Positions 39,578 to 48,916 of a stretch of DNA of 64,000 nucleotides are shown here, piece after piece. The DNA comes from JAJRTE01 sp964418585 (GTDB taxonomy: Bacteria > Myxococcota_A > UBA796 > JAJRTE01), in contig CAYQMG010000006.1 in assembly GCA_964418585.1 (NCBI GenBank), positions 1-64,000 of the forward strand, given 5' to 3'. The position numbers were made by a program, and so were the translations under genes. The notes under the pieces are model-generated. The model made no database searches. It saw only the letters and a program-made list of their open reading frames with translations, and was not told the origin of the DNA. Position 1 is the stretch's first letter. The number at the start of each line of letters is the position of its first letter.

Positions 39578-41534
39578 GGTTCCCCTCCTCACCGGCCTGA
39601 CCGTCACCCGGGGCATGTGTGATGGGGGTCTGCCGGGCTCTGCTGGTCCGGTCCAGGGCCGGACCCGGGTGTTCGGCCTGTTGCGCAAGGAAGGTGGCGG
39701 CATAGAGATTGTCTCGTCTGACCAGGTCGTCGTGACTCCCACGATCGACCACGCGGCCGGCCTCGAGGACCAGGATCTGGTCTGCGTGAACCAGGGCGGA
39801 GGTGCGGTGGCTCACGATGACGGTCGTGCGGGCCCTGTCGTGGGGGAGGGCATCGCTGGAGGGCCGGCCGTGGTCTGCTCCCGGCGGCGGGGTGGGGTCT
39901 TTCTCCTCCATCCCGGCGGGCGGCGGCGTCAATCCGTAGAGGTGCCGAATGATCGTCTGCTCGGTCCGGTGGTCCACGGCGGACAGCACGTCGTCGAGCA
40001 AGAGGACACGGAACGGCCGGGCCAGGGCACGAGCCAGGGCCACGCGCTGCCGCTGACCGCCGGAAAGGGTGACACCTCGAGCGCCGACGAGGGTATCCAG
40101 CCCGTGGACAAGCGCTTCCAGGTCTTGATCGAGGCAGGCCTGTTCAACCACGCGGGCCAGGAGAGACTCCCGGGGGTCCTCCTCGTGCGCCTCCGGGTCG
40201 ACTCGGGCGCCCCAGAGGATGTTTTCACGGATGGTCCTCGAGAAGAGAAACGGGTCCTGGGGGACCACAGCCACGATCTCCCGGAGGTCGGTGGGGGACA
40301 GATCCAGGATGTCCACCCCGTTGAGGAACACCGTGCCCCTGGGCGGCTCGTAGACTCGAGCCAGGAGATGGATCAGGGTGCTCTTGCCCGCCCCGGTTGG
40401 GCCGAATATGCCAAGCGTCTGGCCGGGTTCCACCGTGAAGTCCACCCCCTTGAGCGCCCGGTCCCTCCCCCGGGACGCGGGATAGGAAAAGGAGAGACCC
40501 CGCACATCCATCCGGTAGCCTCGGACTCGTCCGTCCGCTGCAGATACCTCGCCCGGCAATGCTTTCCCTTCCATCACCGATTCTGGAGCCTGGTCCAGAA
40601 TGGCATAGATCCGGCGCAGTGCAACGACACCTCGCTGGATCACCGTGACGGTCCACCCGTATGCAGTGAACTTGTGCACCAGGAGCCCGATATAGGCCGA
40701 ATAGGCCACCAGAGCACCCACCGTAAGCCCCCCCTCGAGCACCAGGCCGCCCCCGTACCAGAGCACCACCCCGAGTGCGGCGCCTCCGACAAGATTCACC
40801 ACGGGAACCAGAAACGCACGGATGGCGGCGATACGGAGTCCATTTCGAATGTAGCCTTCGTTGAGCGTGTCGAACCGGCGATCGAACGCCTCGTGCGCGC
40901 AGTATCCTTGCACCACCGGGATGGCGGAATAGGTGCTCACCACGTGGTCGGACAGCGCCGCGACCCGTTCCATGTTGTCTCGAACCAGTTCCACCACCAT
41001 GCGAGATGTGAGCGCCAGCGTGATCACGGCCATCAGCAGGACGGCGAGGGTACGAGTGGACAGGCCGGCGTCCAGGGAGAACATCTGATACAAGGTCATC
41101 GGGACGATGAACAGCGCGTCGAGGACTTGCAATCCGGCGAACCCGATCAGTGCCCGGACACTCTGGAGATCGTTGGTGGCGCGACTCACCAGGTCGCCCC
41201 CACGGTGTGCATCGTGAAAAGGTCGAGGCAGGTGCAGGAGGTGCCGGAACAGGTGGTTCTTGAGACGATATTCCACCGCACGTCCCGGGTTGAAAATGAA
41301 GACGCGACTCGCCGTGCGAACCCCGGCGATGACCACGGCGAACAGGATCATGAGACCGAGCCTGGTCGACACGGTGTCCCAGTCGTGGCCACTCAGTGCG
41401 TCGACGGCTTCTCGAGCCAGGCGGGGCACACGGACCGTGAGGTAGTTGGTGGCGTAGAGAGCCGAGACCCCGGCCAGGTAGTAGCGCCAGTGGGGCAGGG
41501 CATAGGTTCGCAGGAATCGGGCGACCAGGTGCAT
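39570..41534 (-). CDS. Heterodimeric ABC exporter subunit, degenerate Walker B
   Basis: This 654-aa half-transporter has six predicted membrane helices and a nucleotide-binding domain. Walker A is GPTGAGKST (about 376-384) and the signature is a perfect LSGGQRQR. Walker B is LLLDDVLSAVD, with Asp where the catalytic Glu should be. This is complementary to the degenerate LSAGQ signature of the partner, so the degenerate site would be built from both defects and the other site would be fully active. Inserted residues after Walker B (Pro-rich, about 530-560) are unusual. The gene is first in the two-gene operon, with promoter at 41,558-41,586 and GAGGAGACGT before the ATG. Confidence 0.9.
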   Translation of the reverse strand: MHLVARFLRTYALPHWRYYLAGVSALYATNYLTVRVPRLAREAVDALSGHDWDTVSTRLGLMILFAVVIAGVRTASRVFIFNPGRAVEYRLKNHLFRHLLHLPRPFHDAHRGGDLVSRATNDLQSVRALIGFAGLQVLDALFIVPMTLYQMFSLDAGLSTRTLAVLLMAVITLALTSRMVVELVRDNMERVAALSDHVVSTYSAIPVVQGYCAHEAFDRRFDTLNEGYIRNGLRIAAIRAFLVPVVNLVGGAALGVVLWYGGGLVLEGGLTVGALVAYSAYIGLLVHKFTAYGWTVTVIQRGVVALRRIYAILDQAPESVMEGKALPGEVSAADGRVRGYRMDVRGLSFSYPASRGRDRALKGVDFTVEPGQTLGIFGPTGAGKSTLIHLLARVYEPPRGTVFLNGVDILDLSPTDLREIVAVVPQDPFLFSRTIRENILWGARVDPEAHEEDPRESLLARVVEQACLDQDLEALVHGLDTLVGARGVTLSGGQRQRVALARALARPFRVLLLDDVLSAVDHRTEQTIIRHLYGLTPPPAGMEEKDPTPPPGADHGRPSSDALPHDRARTTVIVSHRTSALVHADQILVLEAGRVVDRGSHDDLVRRDNLYAATFLAQQAEHPGPALDRTSRARQTPITHAPGDGQAGEEGNHG

Positions 41535-41557
41535 ACGTCTCCTCGAGCAAGGGACTA

Positions 41558-41586
41558 CTTATGCACGTACCGGTCGGGAGATTCAA
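41558..41586 (-). promoter_or_regulatory. Promoter of the ABC exporter operon
   Basis: On the minus strand, TTGAAT (41586-41581) and CATAAG (41563-41558) have a 17-bp spacer. The leader to ATG 41534 is short, about 17-20 nt. Confidence 0.6.
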
Positions 41587-41609
41587 GACGGGTAAGGCTT
41601 CGCCGCTCC

Positions 41610-43484
41610 CTATGAGCCCCCTTTGCGGAGCCGGGTGGCTGTTTCCTGAAACGTCCCGGCTTGCTCGAGGAGACCGAGTTCGAAGTAGGCCTCGGCGCTG
41701 AGTTCGAAGACCTGGGGGTTTTCGGGATCGATTTCCCGGAGTTCGCTCAAGATGTCCAGGGTTTCCTCGGCCTCGCCACGCCCCAGGAGCGCCTGTACCA
41801 GGGAAATGCGGGCTCCCACATTGTTTTCGTCTTCACGGACGATTTCCCGGAAATGGACGAGGGCGGAGTCGTATTTCTGCTCGGCGAGCAGGACTTCGGC
41901 CATCCGACCGCGGTACTCGAGGTTGTCCGGGTCGTGCTTCCAGGCCCGTGTGAGCGCTTTTTCCGCGGCCTCGAGATCCTCGAGTTTGAAGCAGACTTGA
42001 CCCAGTTCATACCAGTCGCGGGGAGCGCGTTCCTCCTCCGGGATGGCTTCGAGGATTTCCCGAAGTTCCTGGAGTTCCTGCAGCCGCTTCCGGGCCTCGT
42101 CGGCCACGGCCGGGCGGACCTTCTGCGTGGCAGGGGCCTCCTTGGAGGATGACTCGGCTTCGGATTCCTCCGCGCTCGAGAGCGTGGCCGCTTCTTCCTC
42201 GATTTCCATGACCCGACGATATCGTTCGTCCGCCTCGTAGTAGGCGGTCATGATGGCCACCGCGCGGTCCCGAAGCTCCGGCGCCTGGCGCATGGCGAGT
42301 TGGCACCGCTCGATCCCCTGGGCTTCTCGGCGGTCCTCCAGATCCAGTTGGCACAGTCCGAGGTTGGCTTCCCCGGTGTTCGGATCCCGGCCCAGGGCAC
42401 GGTTGAAAAAAAGTCGGGCTCGAGCACGCTCTCCCAGTTCCAGGTAAGCCTGGCCCAGCATGGCCAGAATCTGGGGATCCGCCTGCTCGCTTCGCTTGAC
42501 CGCCAGCGTGAGCACCGCCACCGCCTGGGACCATTCCTGTCGTGCCAGGTGAACGGCCCCTTTGAGCGCCTTGATTGAGGGATCGTTCGGAAAACGGATC
42601 ATGGCTTCCCGGGCGAACGATGCCGCCTCGTCCAGTCGATCCTGGGCAAGGTAGATCTCCACCAGAGCGACTCGAGCATCCTTGAGGTCGGGTTCACGGG
42701 CCAGGGCCTGCTCGTAGAGTTCCCGTGCCTGGTCCAGTTCGCCGATCTTGCGAAGCGCACCCGCATAACCCACCATGGTGGCCACGTCGGACGGGTCGAG
42801 TCGATGGGCTGCCGAGAAGGATTCCACCGCGGCACGGGCATTGCCATGGCTCGACTGCTGCTCACCCAGAATGCGCCACAGGGCGGCCTGATTCCGATTC
42901 AGCTCCAGTGAGCGAACGATAAGGCGGGTGGCCGCAGCGTCCTCGCCGATTCGAAGGTACTTCTCCGCAGCCGCATTCAGCACGGCTGGATCGAACCCGG
43001 GTTGCGTACTGAACAAAAGTGTCGCTTCCGCGGCCTCATCGAACCGCTCCGCCGCCTCCAACAGGGTGACCAGCTTGTCGTACACATCCTTGCGGTCGGG
43101 TTCGGAAGAGAAAAGGTGCCAGTAGACCTCGACGGCCCGGTCCTTGTCTCCAAGTTTGACCAGGCCGAACGCAAGCTTCTCCAGGGTGTCCGGGTCGTCC
43201 GGGGCCAGTTCCGCCGCACGGCTCAGCACACGGACCGCACGGGCGTAGGCCGAGTCGTGGAGATAGGCGGTGCCCAGGGCGTACAGGTAGACCGGGTTGT
43301 CCGGATCCTTTTCCACCGCCACCTTGTAATGGGCGATGGCCTCGGTCGTGTGCCCAAGCTCCATCTGGTGGTTGCCCTTGCGGTAGTGCCGTCCCGCACA
43401 GGCCGGCAGAGTCACCAGGGCCACCAGAAGAACGACTCCCAACCCGCGACACACCCCCTTCCTCTTTCCCATGGCTTGATCCAT
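41610..43484 (-). CDS. TPR-repeat lipoprotein
   Basis: This 624-aa protein begins with a lipoprotein signal (LVTLPAC). It consists almost wholly of tetratricopeptide repeats, about 12-14 units of 34 residues such as AVEKDPDNPVYLYALGTAYL. An acidic, Ser/Glu-rich break lies around residues 415-455. TPR solenoids are protein-binding scaffolds. It lies 17 nt behind the PEGA-domain kinase, on the same strand, so the kinase and this envelope scaffold probably act together. Start ATG 43484; ATG 43472 is an alternative. Confidence 0.82.
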   Translation of the reverse strand: MDQAMGKRKGVCRGLGVVLLVALVTLPACAGRHYRKGNHQMELGHTTEAIAHYKVAVEKDPDNPVYLYALGTAYLHDSAYARAVRVLSRAAELAPDDPDTLEKLAFGLVKLGDKDRAVEVYWHLFSSEPDRKDVYDKLVTLLEAAERFDEAAEATLLFSTQPGFDPAVLNAAAEKYLRIGEDAAATRLIVRSLELNRNQAALWRILGEQQSSHGNARAAVESFSAAHRLDPSDVATMVGYAGALRKIGELDQARELYEQALAREPDLKDARVALVEIYLAQDRLDEAASFAREAMIRFPNDPSIKALKGAVHLARQEWSQAVAVLTLAVKRSEQADPQILAMLGQAYLELGERARARLFFNRALGRDPNTGEANLGLCQLDLEDRREAQGIERCQLAMRQAPELRDRAVAIMTAYYEADERYRRVMEIEEEAATLSSAEESEAESSSKEAPATQKVRPAVADEARKRLQELQELREILEAIPEEERAPRDWYELGQVCFKLEDLEAAEKALTRAWKHDPDNLEYRGRMAEVLLAEQKYDSALVHFREIVREDENNVGARISLVQALLGRGEAEETLDILSELREIDPENPQVFELSAEAYFELGLLEQAGTFQETATRLRKGGS

Positions 43485-43501
43485 CCAGATGATGCTTTCC
43501 G

Positions 43502-45796
43502 CTACTGTTCATCCTCTTGTGCAAAGGCGATCTGGCACGGGTTCCCCCGTTCCCGGACGAGCTTGATGAATCGGTAGAACTTGTTGTGCCTCAGATCGAA
43601 CTCACCCTCCACCTCGCCGCAGGAGGTGGTTCGCACCTTCACACGGTGACGATCCCTGGATACATAGGTTCGCACTGCACCCTGATTGTTGCGGCGTGGA
43701 ACCCGTTGCCTCAGATCCACGTCCCAGCCATCCACCGAAATGGAGATTCCCTCGAGGTCGAGCGGATAGTAGAAGTAAATGCCCACGGCGCGCGCAGCGG
43801 GCTGAAGTTCGATCGGTTCCACAAAGCCATCCTTGCCCGGCTTCAGGCAGGTCTTTACCGTCTGGTAACCGTCTCGGCGTACCTCCACCGGGACGCAGTC
43901 GCCATCCATTTCTATTCGCCGGGTGAGCGGGGTTCGGCCCGGTGGGATGTCCTTGTCTTCGAACACAACTTCGGCCCCACCCGGGACCGAGTCGATGGTG
44001 ATGGGGCGCGGACCGTCCAGGCTCGCCCGGTGCGAGGGGAGGAATCGGGACGCGAGGAGGATGAGTGCGACGGCGAAAAGCGCGCCCCCCGCCGCGACGA
44101 ACAGGAGGCGCCGGGTGTTTCCGGATGGGGACCGGGCGGGCGTTGCTGTATTGGACGGGGGGGCGGATTGGGATTGCGCGAGGTCGACCATCTCGGGAGT
44201 CGCGCCCTGGTCCAGCCAGGCGGGGGTCTTGTCCAGAAAAGCGCCCCCGTCGGGCTGGGGAGGCGTGTGTCCGCTCGAGGCCGCCAGGGGTTCCCCTTCT
44301 CGGCTTGTTCCAGTCCTCCCCGGGTCGGATGGAGGAGGAGGTCCGCCTTCGGAATTCTCCCCCCCCTCGGCTTCGGCGCTCAGGTTGATCCCGCTCAGGG
44401 CACCCTCGTTCAGGGCTCCTGCGGAAAACGGGAGCGCCGAGGTGGGATCCATGCTGCGCTCAGGGGCGCTCATGGGGGTCGGCGTGAGCCGGTCGGTCAC
44501 AGTGGACACCGGGTCTCCGAATCCTGCCACCGGTCCCCCTGGTCGGGTTTCTCCTTCCATGGATTCCAGGAGCCCGCCCGGGTCCACGCGGGTGGGTCCG
44601 GCATCGCCCTCCAGCGGTGGTTCGTCGAGCGAGACTCGGGTCATGGAGTTGTCTTCTGGATCGGGCACCCCGGCCCTCTCTTCCCGGATTGGCGGTTGAC
44701 CGGGAAGTCGCTTGAGTCGGGCCACCGGGGTCTTCTCCTCCACGATTTCCTCGAGTTCCATCCGGGTCGGTGCGGGGGAGGGGGCCCCGGCGTCTTGAGC
44801 CTGGTCTGAAGCGGCGCCCGGGGCCACCGGGATGTTGATGCCGGTGGCGGATCGTCGCCCTTTGACCGGACGGCCGAGGTCAGTCAGGATTTCCTCCACC
44901 CAGGACTGGAGGTCCACGAGTCGGGAGAGGGAGACCTGGATCTGGCGCAACGGAGGGATGATCTCAGCAATATCCGAGGGGCGCCCGGACGGTTCCCGGG
45001 CCAGCATGCGTTTCAGGATTGGATAGAGCGCTCGAGTGTAGGGCCACCGCTTCACCATGGCAGCCAGTGCCGCGTCCGCATTGGCGTCCTGGACGTTTCT
45101 CAGGGTCTGCACGGCACTGCTGGGGTCATGGAACAGAGCCCGCAGGGTGACCAGTTCGTAGGTGATGGACCCAAGCGAAAAGATGTCGGAGCGGCGGTCG
45201 AGGCTCAGTTCGCCAAAGGCCTGCTCCGGGGACATGTATTGAGCGGTACCTTTCAGGATACCCCCCAGGGCGGTTCGACGACTGTTGGTTTCGGCCCGGG
45301 CGATACCGAAGTCGGCAATCTTGATGACTCCGTGCGAGCTGAGCAGGATATTGGTGGGCTTCAGGTCCCTGTGCACCATGTTGAGCGGTCGTCCGGTCTC
45401 GTCCTCGGCATGATGGGCGTAGCGCAGGCCGTCGCAGAGTTGCAGCACGATGTCGAGCACGATGGGAGGAGGAATTTCCTTGCCGCGCCGCTTGTGGTAG
45501 GTCATCAACTCCCGCAGGGTGAGGCCGTGGACGTATTCCATGGCAATGTAGTAGATACCGTCCTCATTGCCGAAGTCGAGAGTCTGGACGATGTGATGAT
45601 GGTTGAGCAGGCCTCCGAGACGGGCCTCGTCGATGAAGCTCTTGACAAAGTCCGGGTCTTCGCAGAGGTGAGGCAAGACGCGCTTCAGGGCGACCTCCTT
45701 GGTGAAGCCCTCGCGCCCCACGATGTGGGCGTAAAAGACCTCTGCCATGCCGCCCTGGCCAATCTTCTCGATAAGGCGGTACTTGCCGAATTGCAT
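43502..45796 (-). CDS. Transmembrane Ser/Thr kinase with extracytoplasmic PEGA domain
   Basis: This 764-aa protein has a canonical N-terminal Hanks-type kinase (1 to about 280): IGQGGMAEVF, VALKRVL, HRDLKPTN and DFGIAR. A long Pro/Ser/Gly-rich acidic linker (about 320-545), one membrane helix (about 560-580) and an outer C-terminal domain follow. The outer domain starts with a PEGA repeat (TIDSVPGGAEVVFEDKDI) and contains paired cysteines. PEGA domains are thought to bind surface layers or peptidoglycan. The kinase probably senses the envelope and controls cytoplasmic targets. ATG 45796 (MQFGKYRLIEKIG) is preferred over an upstream start. Promoter at 45,835-45,863. Confidence 0.9.
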   Translation of the reverse strand: MQFGKYRLIEKIGQGGMAEVFYAHIVGREGFTKEVALKRVLPHLCEDPDFVKSFIDEARLGGLLNHHHIVQTLDFGNEDGIYYIAMEYVHGLTLRELMTYHKRRGKEIPPPIVLDIVLQLCDGLRYAHHAEDETGRPLNMVHRDLKPTNILLSSHGVIKIADFGIARAETNSRRTALGGILKGTAQYMSPEQAFGELSLDRRSDIFSLGSITYELVTLRALFHDPSSAVQTLRNVQDANADAALAAMVKRWPYTRALYPILKRMLAREPSGRPSDIAEIIPPLRQIQVSLSRLVDLQSWVEEILTDLGRPVKGRRSATGINIPVAPGAASDQAQDAGAPSPAPTRMELEEIVEEKTPVARLKRLPGQPPIREERAGVPDPEDNSMTRVSLDEPPLEGDAGPTRVDPGGLLESMEGETRPGGPVAGFGDPVSTVTDRLTPTPMSAPERSMDPTSALPFSAGALNEGALSGINLSAEAEGGENSEGGPPPPSDPGRTGTSREGEPLAASSGHTPPQPDGGAFLDKTPAWLDQGATPEMVDLAQSQSAPPSNTATPARSPSGNTRRLLFVAAGGALFAVALILLASRFLPSHRASLDGPRPITIDSVPGGAEVVFEDKDIPPGRTPLTRRIEMDGDCVPVEVRRDGYQTVKTCLKPGKDGFVEPIELQPAARAVGIYFYYPLDLEGISISVDGWDVDLRQRVPRRNNQGAVRTYVSRDRHRVKVRTTSCGEVEGEFDLRHNKFYRFIKLVRERGNPCQIAFAQEDEQ

Positions 45797-45834
45797 GATG
45801 AACCTGACGCCCGACCGGGATGATGTCGCCACAC

Positions 45835-45863
45835 ATCCTACCACCCGCCCACGATGCCGTCAA
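45835..45863 (-). promoter_or_regulatory. Promoter of the PEGA-kinase/TPR operon
   Basis: On the minus strand, TTGACG (45863-45858) and TAGGAT (45840-45835) have a 17-bp spacer, about 30 nt before the kinase ATG. Confidence 0.6.
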
Positions 45864-46039
45864 CTTCGCGCTGGCGGGTGGTCGGTCCCTTGCGCCAATG
45901 CTCGAGTGCGATTCGCGTGAGGTTGGCGGGATGTTGCGGGGACAGAATTGGATGGGGGGAACGCCGAAGCCTGGTCTGGAGGTCGCGCGAACCCGGAACA
46001 CGCCGCTCCCCCCCGACCTCGAGTCGTGCACAGGAACGG

Positions 46040-47473
46040 TCAAGGCCTGCGCAGGATGATGGAGCGGGTGCGGTGCTGGGGGCCGGTGTCCAGCACGTAG
46101 ACACGACCTGTGGTCGGATCGAACTCGACAGCCATGGTGTCCGGGTCTGACACGTAGATTTCCGGGCCGTCCGGATAGACTCGAGCCGGGGCTGCGATCA
46201 CGGTTGGCGCCTCGATGGCGGCCTCGTGCACATATTCCATGTCGAGACGCCCGGTTTCCGTGTCGAATGTGTACCAGGAGAGGGTCCCAGCGGTGCGCAT
46301 GGGATAGGCCCGGCAGACCACGTCCAGGATCCAGTCTTTCTCTGAACCGTCGGAATTGAGGATGACAAATCCGCCGTCACCCTTCCCGTATTCCCAGTAC
46401 ATGCCGCCCGTTCGCTGTGCGTCGAGGGCGTTGTTGAGTTCGGCCAGCAGGTCATCGATACCGGTTCCTCGAGTGTTTCCGCCATACTCGCCCACGGCGA
46501 ACGGGACCCCGAGTTCGCGAGCCTCCCAGGCCACGGTGCGCACCCAGCGCTGTACCTGGTCGAATTCCCCCAGGTAGGTGGAGGCCAGTTCCATGGGCGG
46601 GCTGTAGTAGTGCGGGAAGTAGACCAGACGGTCGAACGGCATGGGCGTGAGGAAGGTGGGGACGAAGTAGTCACGGAAGACCCAGGGCTCGAAGAAGATG
46701 TAGGCTTGCGGCGCCTCGTCGCGGAGCACGGGGATGAGTCGCTCGTAGAACGGTTGGAGTTGCTCGGGCTCGAATCGAGGAGACCAGTTGAACCCGGGGT
46801 AGGGTTCGTTGAACAGGTCGAATCCGATGACCGCTGGATGGTTCCCAAGGTGTTCCGCAGCTCGGCGCCAGGCCTCGATGAAATGGTCCTGGAGCGACGA
46901 GTTCTCCCAAAACAGGGTGAAGCAGGCCATCACCTGGCGGGTGAAGTAGTCGAGGTACCATTCGGAGCGGTTCTCGAAGCCCGCCACCAGGCGGTCCGGG
47001 CAGGCCCATTCAGGCGCTCCGTCATGGTTGAACATCTCACCGTATACATCCTGGTGCATGTCCAGGATGACCTGGATGCCCCGTTCGTGGGCCATGTCCA
47101 GGTAGGGAACCACACGGTCGAAATAGGCGTCGTCGTAAACGCCTGGTTCCGGTTCGATGGCCGCCCAGAGGATCAGGAACCGAATGGTGTTGAACCCCCA
47201 GGAAGCAATCTTGTCGAAGTCCTCCTCGGTCACGTCAGGCACATAGGGAGGATACTTCTTGCCCAGGTTGATCCCCCGGAGGACCAGGGTCCGTCCCTCG
47301 GCGTCCACAATGGCGGGTGGATCTGTATCCGCCGCCGCTTCTCCCGGACGTGCGCTCAGACAGACGAAGACGAGCGCAGGCAGGAGAGACAGGAACAAGC
47401 CATGCCTCGAGCGGGACGCCCGGGCGGTGAGGGATTCGTCGCAACAGCAACTCGAGTCGGTCGTCGTCGCCAT
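46040..47473 (-). CDS. Endoglycoceramidase-like glycoside hydrolase family 5 enzyme
   Basis: This 477-aa exported protein has an N-terminal hydrophobic segment after a short Cys-rich head (TTDSSCCCDES). The (beta/alpha)8 domain carries the GH5 catalytic residues in FDLFNEPYPG (acid/base Glu) and VGEYGG (nucleophile Glu). The segment LDMHQDVYGE...HDGAPEWA and the extra C-terminal beta-sandwich (about 375-477, with GTLSWYTFDTETG) are the marks of endoglycoceramidases, which cut the glycan from ceramide. Other GH5 members cut beta-glucans, so the activity is likely but not certain. ATG 47473 follows GAGGT. It sits behind the esterase gene on the same strand. Confidence 0.85.
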   Translation of the reverse strand: MATTTDSSCCCDESLTARASRSRHGLFLSLLPALVFVCLSARPGEAAADTDPPAIVDAEGRTLVLRGINLGKKYPPYVPDVTEEDFDKIASWGFNTIRFLILWAAIEPEPGVYDDAYFDRVVPYLDMAHERGIQVILDMHQDVYGEMFNHDGAPEWACPDRLVAGFENRSEWYLDYFTRQVMACFTLFWENSSLQDHFIEAWRRAAEHLGNHPAVIGFDLFNEPYPGFNWSPRFEPEQLQPFYERLIPVLRDEAPQAYIFFEPWVFRDYFVPTFLTPMPFDRLVYFPHYYSPPMELASTYLGEFDQVQRWVRTVAWEARELGVPFAVGEYGGNTRGTGIDDLLAELNNALDAQRTGGMYWEYGKGDGGFVILNSDGSEKDWILDVVCRAYPMRTAGTLSWYTFDTETGRLDMEYVHEAAIEAPTVIAAPARVYPDGPEIYVSDPDTMAVEFDPTTGRVYVLDTGPQHRTRSIILRRP

Positions 47474-47504
47474 GATGTCCACCTCGTCAGTGCAGTGGGT
47501 TCTT

Positions 47505-47529
47505 GCGGGTCCTGGGCTGCACGACCCGC
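47505..47529. terminator. Inverted repeat between the esterase and GH5 genes
   Basis: GCGGGTC (47505-47511) and GACCCGC (47523-47529) form a perfect 7-bp stem with an 11-nt loop. It lies between the two minus-strand genes, so it could attenuate or terminate the esterase transcript. No U-tract follows. Confidence 0.35.
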
Positions 47530-47605
47530 GTGGCGTTGGTATGTCATGCCCGGGACCGGGATGAACCACCGAACGCACCCCGGGCGTCGGCGCCTCTTCC
47601 GGAGG

Positions 47606-48472
47606 CTATCCGGGAGGGCGCGGATGGTGCGTGAAGAAATCCCAGAACGTGTCGGTGGCGTCGAGCCAGTAGGGGGCGCCGTCGGAGGATGGCCAGGCGT
47701 GGCCCATTCCCTTGATTTCGCAGAACTCCACCGTTGCTCCCTGGTCGCAATCAGCGTAGGCCACGCACGTGGCGGCACCCTTCTGGTAGACTGTCGACGG
47801 CTCACCACACCCGTTGTAGCTCGCCCAGTAGTCGTTGCTTCGTTTTCCCATCCAGTAGGGCACCGTGGCATCCACCGTGCCGTGGGTCTGAATGACCGGC
47901 ACTGGACGCGGCGGTTCGCACGCTGGAACGCCAATGAAACCCGAAGCCGGTGCCGCTGCGGCAAACAGGTCGGACGCCTCACATGCCAGGAGATGGGCCA
48001 TCATGCCGCCATTGGAAAAACCGGTCACGAATACTCGGTCGGTATCCACACAGTAAGATTCGGCGATGTCCTGCACGATGTCGCGGGCAAAGCCCACGTC
48101 GTCGAGACCCAGCCGGTTGGCGGTCCCACAGCAGACGCCTGCGTTGAAACTGTTGTCGACGCCTTCCGGGTAGGCCACGATGAAACCCTCTTCGTCGGCC
48201 TTGTCCGAAAACCCCACGTAGCGCTCGAAGTTCTCCGCGTTGTCGCCCCAACCGTGAAAGGCCAACACCAGGGGCGTGGGCGCAGCCGCCCGGTAGGACG
48301 TGGGTACATGCAGTCGGTACGTTCTGGCAAAGCCACCGGAAGCAATGGTCACCACGAAATCTCCGGCTTCCCCGGATTTTCCTGTGCAGAAGAGATCGTC
48401 TCCCGCCGCCAGGCCCACCCCGGCAAGAAGCAGACCTGGAAGCAACCCCAACATCCACGCATGGAATTTCAT
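47606..48472 (-). CDS. Secreted alpha/beta-hydrolase of the PHB-depolymerase/feruloyl-esterase family
   Basis: This 288-aa protein has a signal peptide (cleavage near GLAAG). The LpqC/poly(3-hydroxybutyrate) depolymerase-like fold shows LVLAFHGWGDNAENF (oxyanion region), GFSNGGMMAHLLA (nucleophile Ser), a THGTVDATVPY Asp and a GMGHAWP His. Several cysteines suggest disulfides outside the cytoplasm. Members hydrolyse feruloyl or acetyl esters on plant polysaccharides or PHB. Together with the GH5 gene it hints at scavenging extracellular polymers or lipids. Promoter at 48,606-48,634 on the minus strand. Confidence 0.85.
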   Translation of the reverse strand: MKFHAWMLGLLPGLLLAGVGLAAGDDLFCTGKSGEAGDFVVTIASGGFARTYRLHVPTSYRAAAPTPLVLAFHGWGDNAENFERYVGFSDKADEEGFIVAYPEGVDNSFNAGVCCGTANRLGLDDVGFARDIVQDIAESYCVDTDRVFVTGFSNGGMMAHLLACEASDLFAAAAPASGFIGVPACEPPRPVPVIQTHGTVDATVPYWMGKRSNDYWASYNGCGEPSTVYQKGAATCVAYADCDQGATVEFCEIKGMGHAWPSSDGAPYWLDATDTFWDFFTHHPRPPG

Positions 48473-48605
48473 CTCCTGGACCTCACTGGCTTTGGTCGTC
48501 GCCCGTCATCGCAGGTAAGAACCGGGTGGGTTGTCCGACTCGGGCGCGCACGGCCGATCCTCGCAGCTCCTCAACAGAATCGTCCCTGCGACACACCTGC
48601 TTTCT

Positions 48606-48634
48606 ACTGTACAGCAGGGGCTATCCCGCCGCAA
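48606..48634 (-). promoter_or_regulatory. Promoter of the esterase gene
   Basis: On the minus strand, TTGCGG (48634-48629) and TACAGT (48611-48606) have a 17-bp spacer. The leader is about 130 nt. Confidence 0.5.
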
Positions 48635-48699
48635 CCCACGACGCCGGACCGGTTGGACCGGATCGGTGAGAACAAAACGGGCACGACCGCAAGATTTCC

Positions 48700-48728
48700 T
48701 TGCGATTCGATGATGCCGGTGATACTAT
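48700..48728 (+). promoter_or_regulatory. Promoter of the membrane pyrophosphatase gene
   Basis: TTGCGA (48700-48705) and TACTAT (48723-48728) have a 17-bp spacer. An AT-rich tract lies just downstream. The leader to ATG 48917 is about 180 nt, unusually long for this window. It contains a CCCCT...AGGGG pair around the AT tract and several GC-rich inverted segments but no riboswitch that I recognise. Confidence 0.5.
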
Positions 48729-48916
48729 TGCTCCCCTTATAAAACTTTTTTTCACAAGTGAGGGGTGCGCGATAAGAACAATGTGCGGCCGGCGGTTCCG
48801 GGACCCCAGGAGACACGGCCGCGAGTCGGTTCGGAAAGCAGACCTTTTTCCCGTATTCCTTGTATCCACAGAGTGGAGGTGCTCGAGGCACTTCGGGGAC
48901 CTCAAGGAGGGGCAGA

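Noticed and set aside
48729..48916. Fluoride or cyclic-di-GMP riboswitch upstream of hppA
   Set aside because: The conserved sequence blocks of those riboswitch classes are not present.
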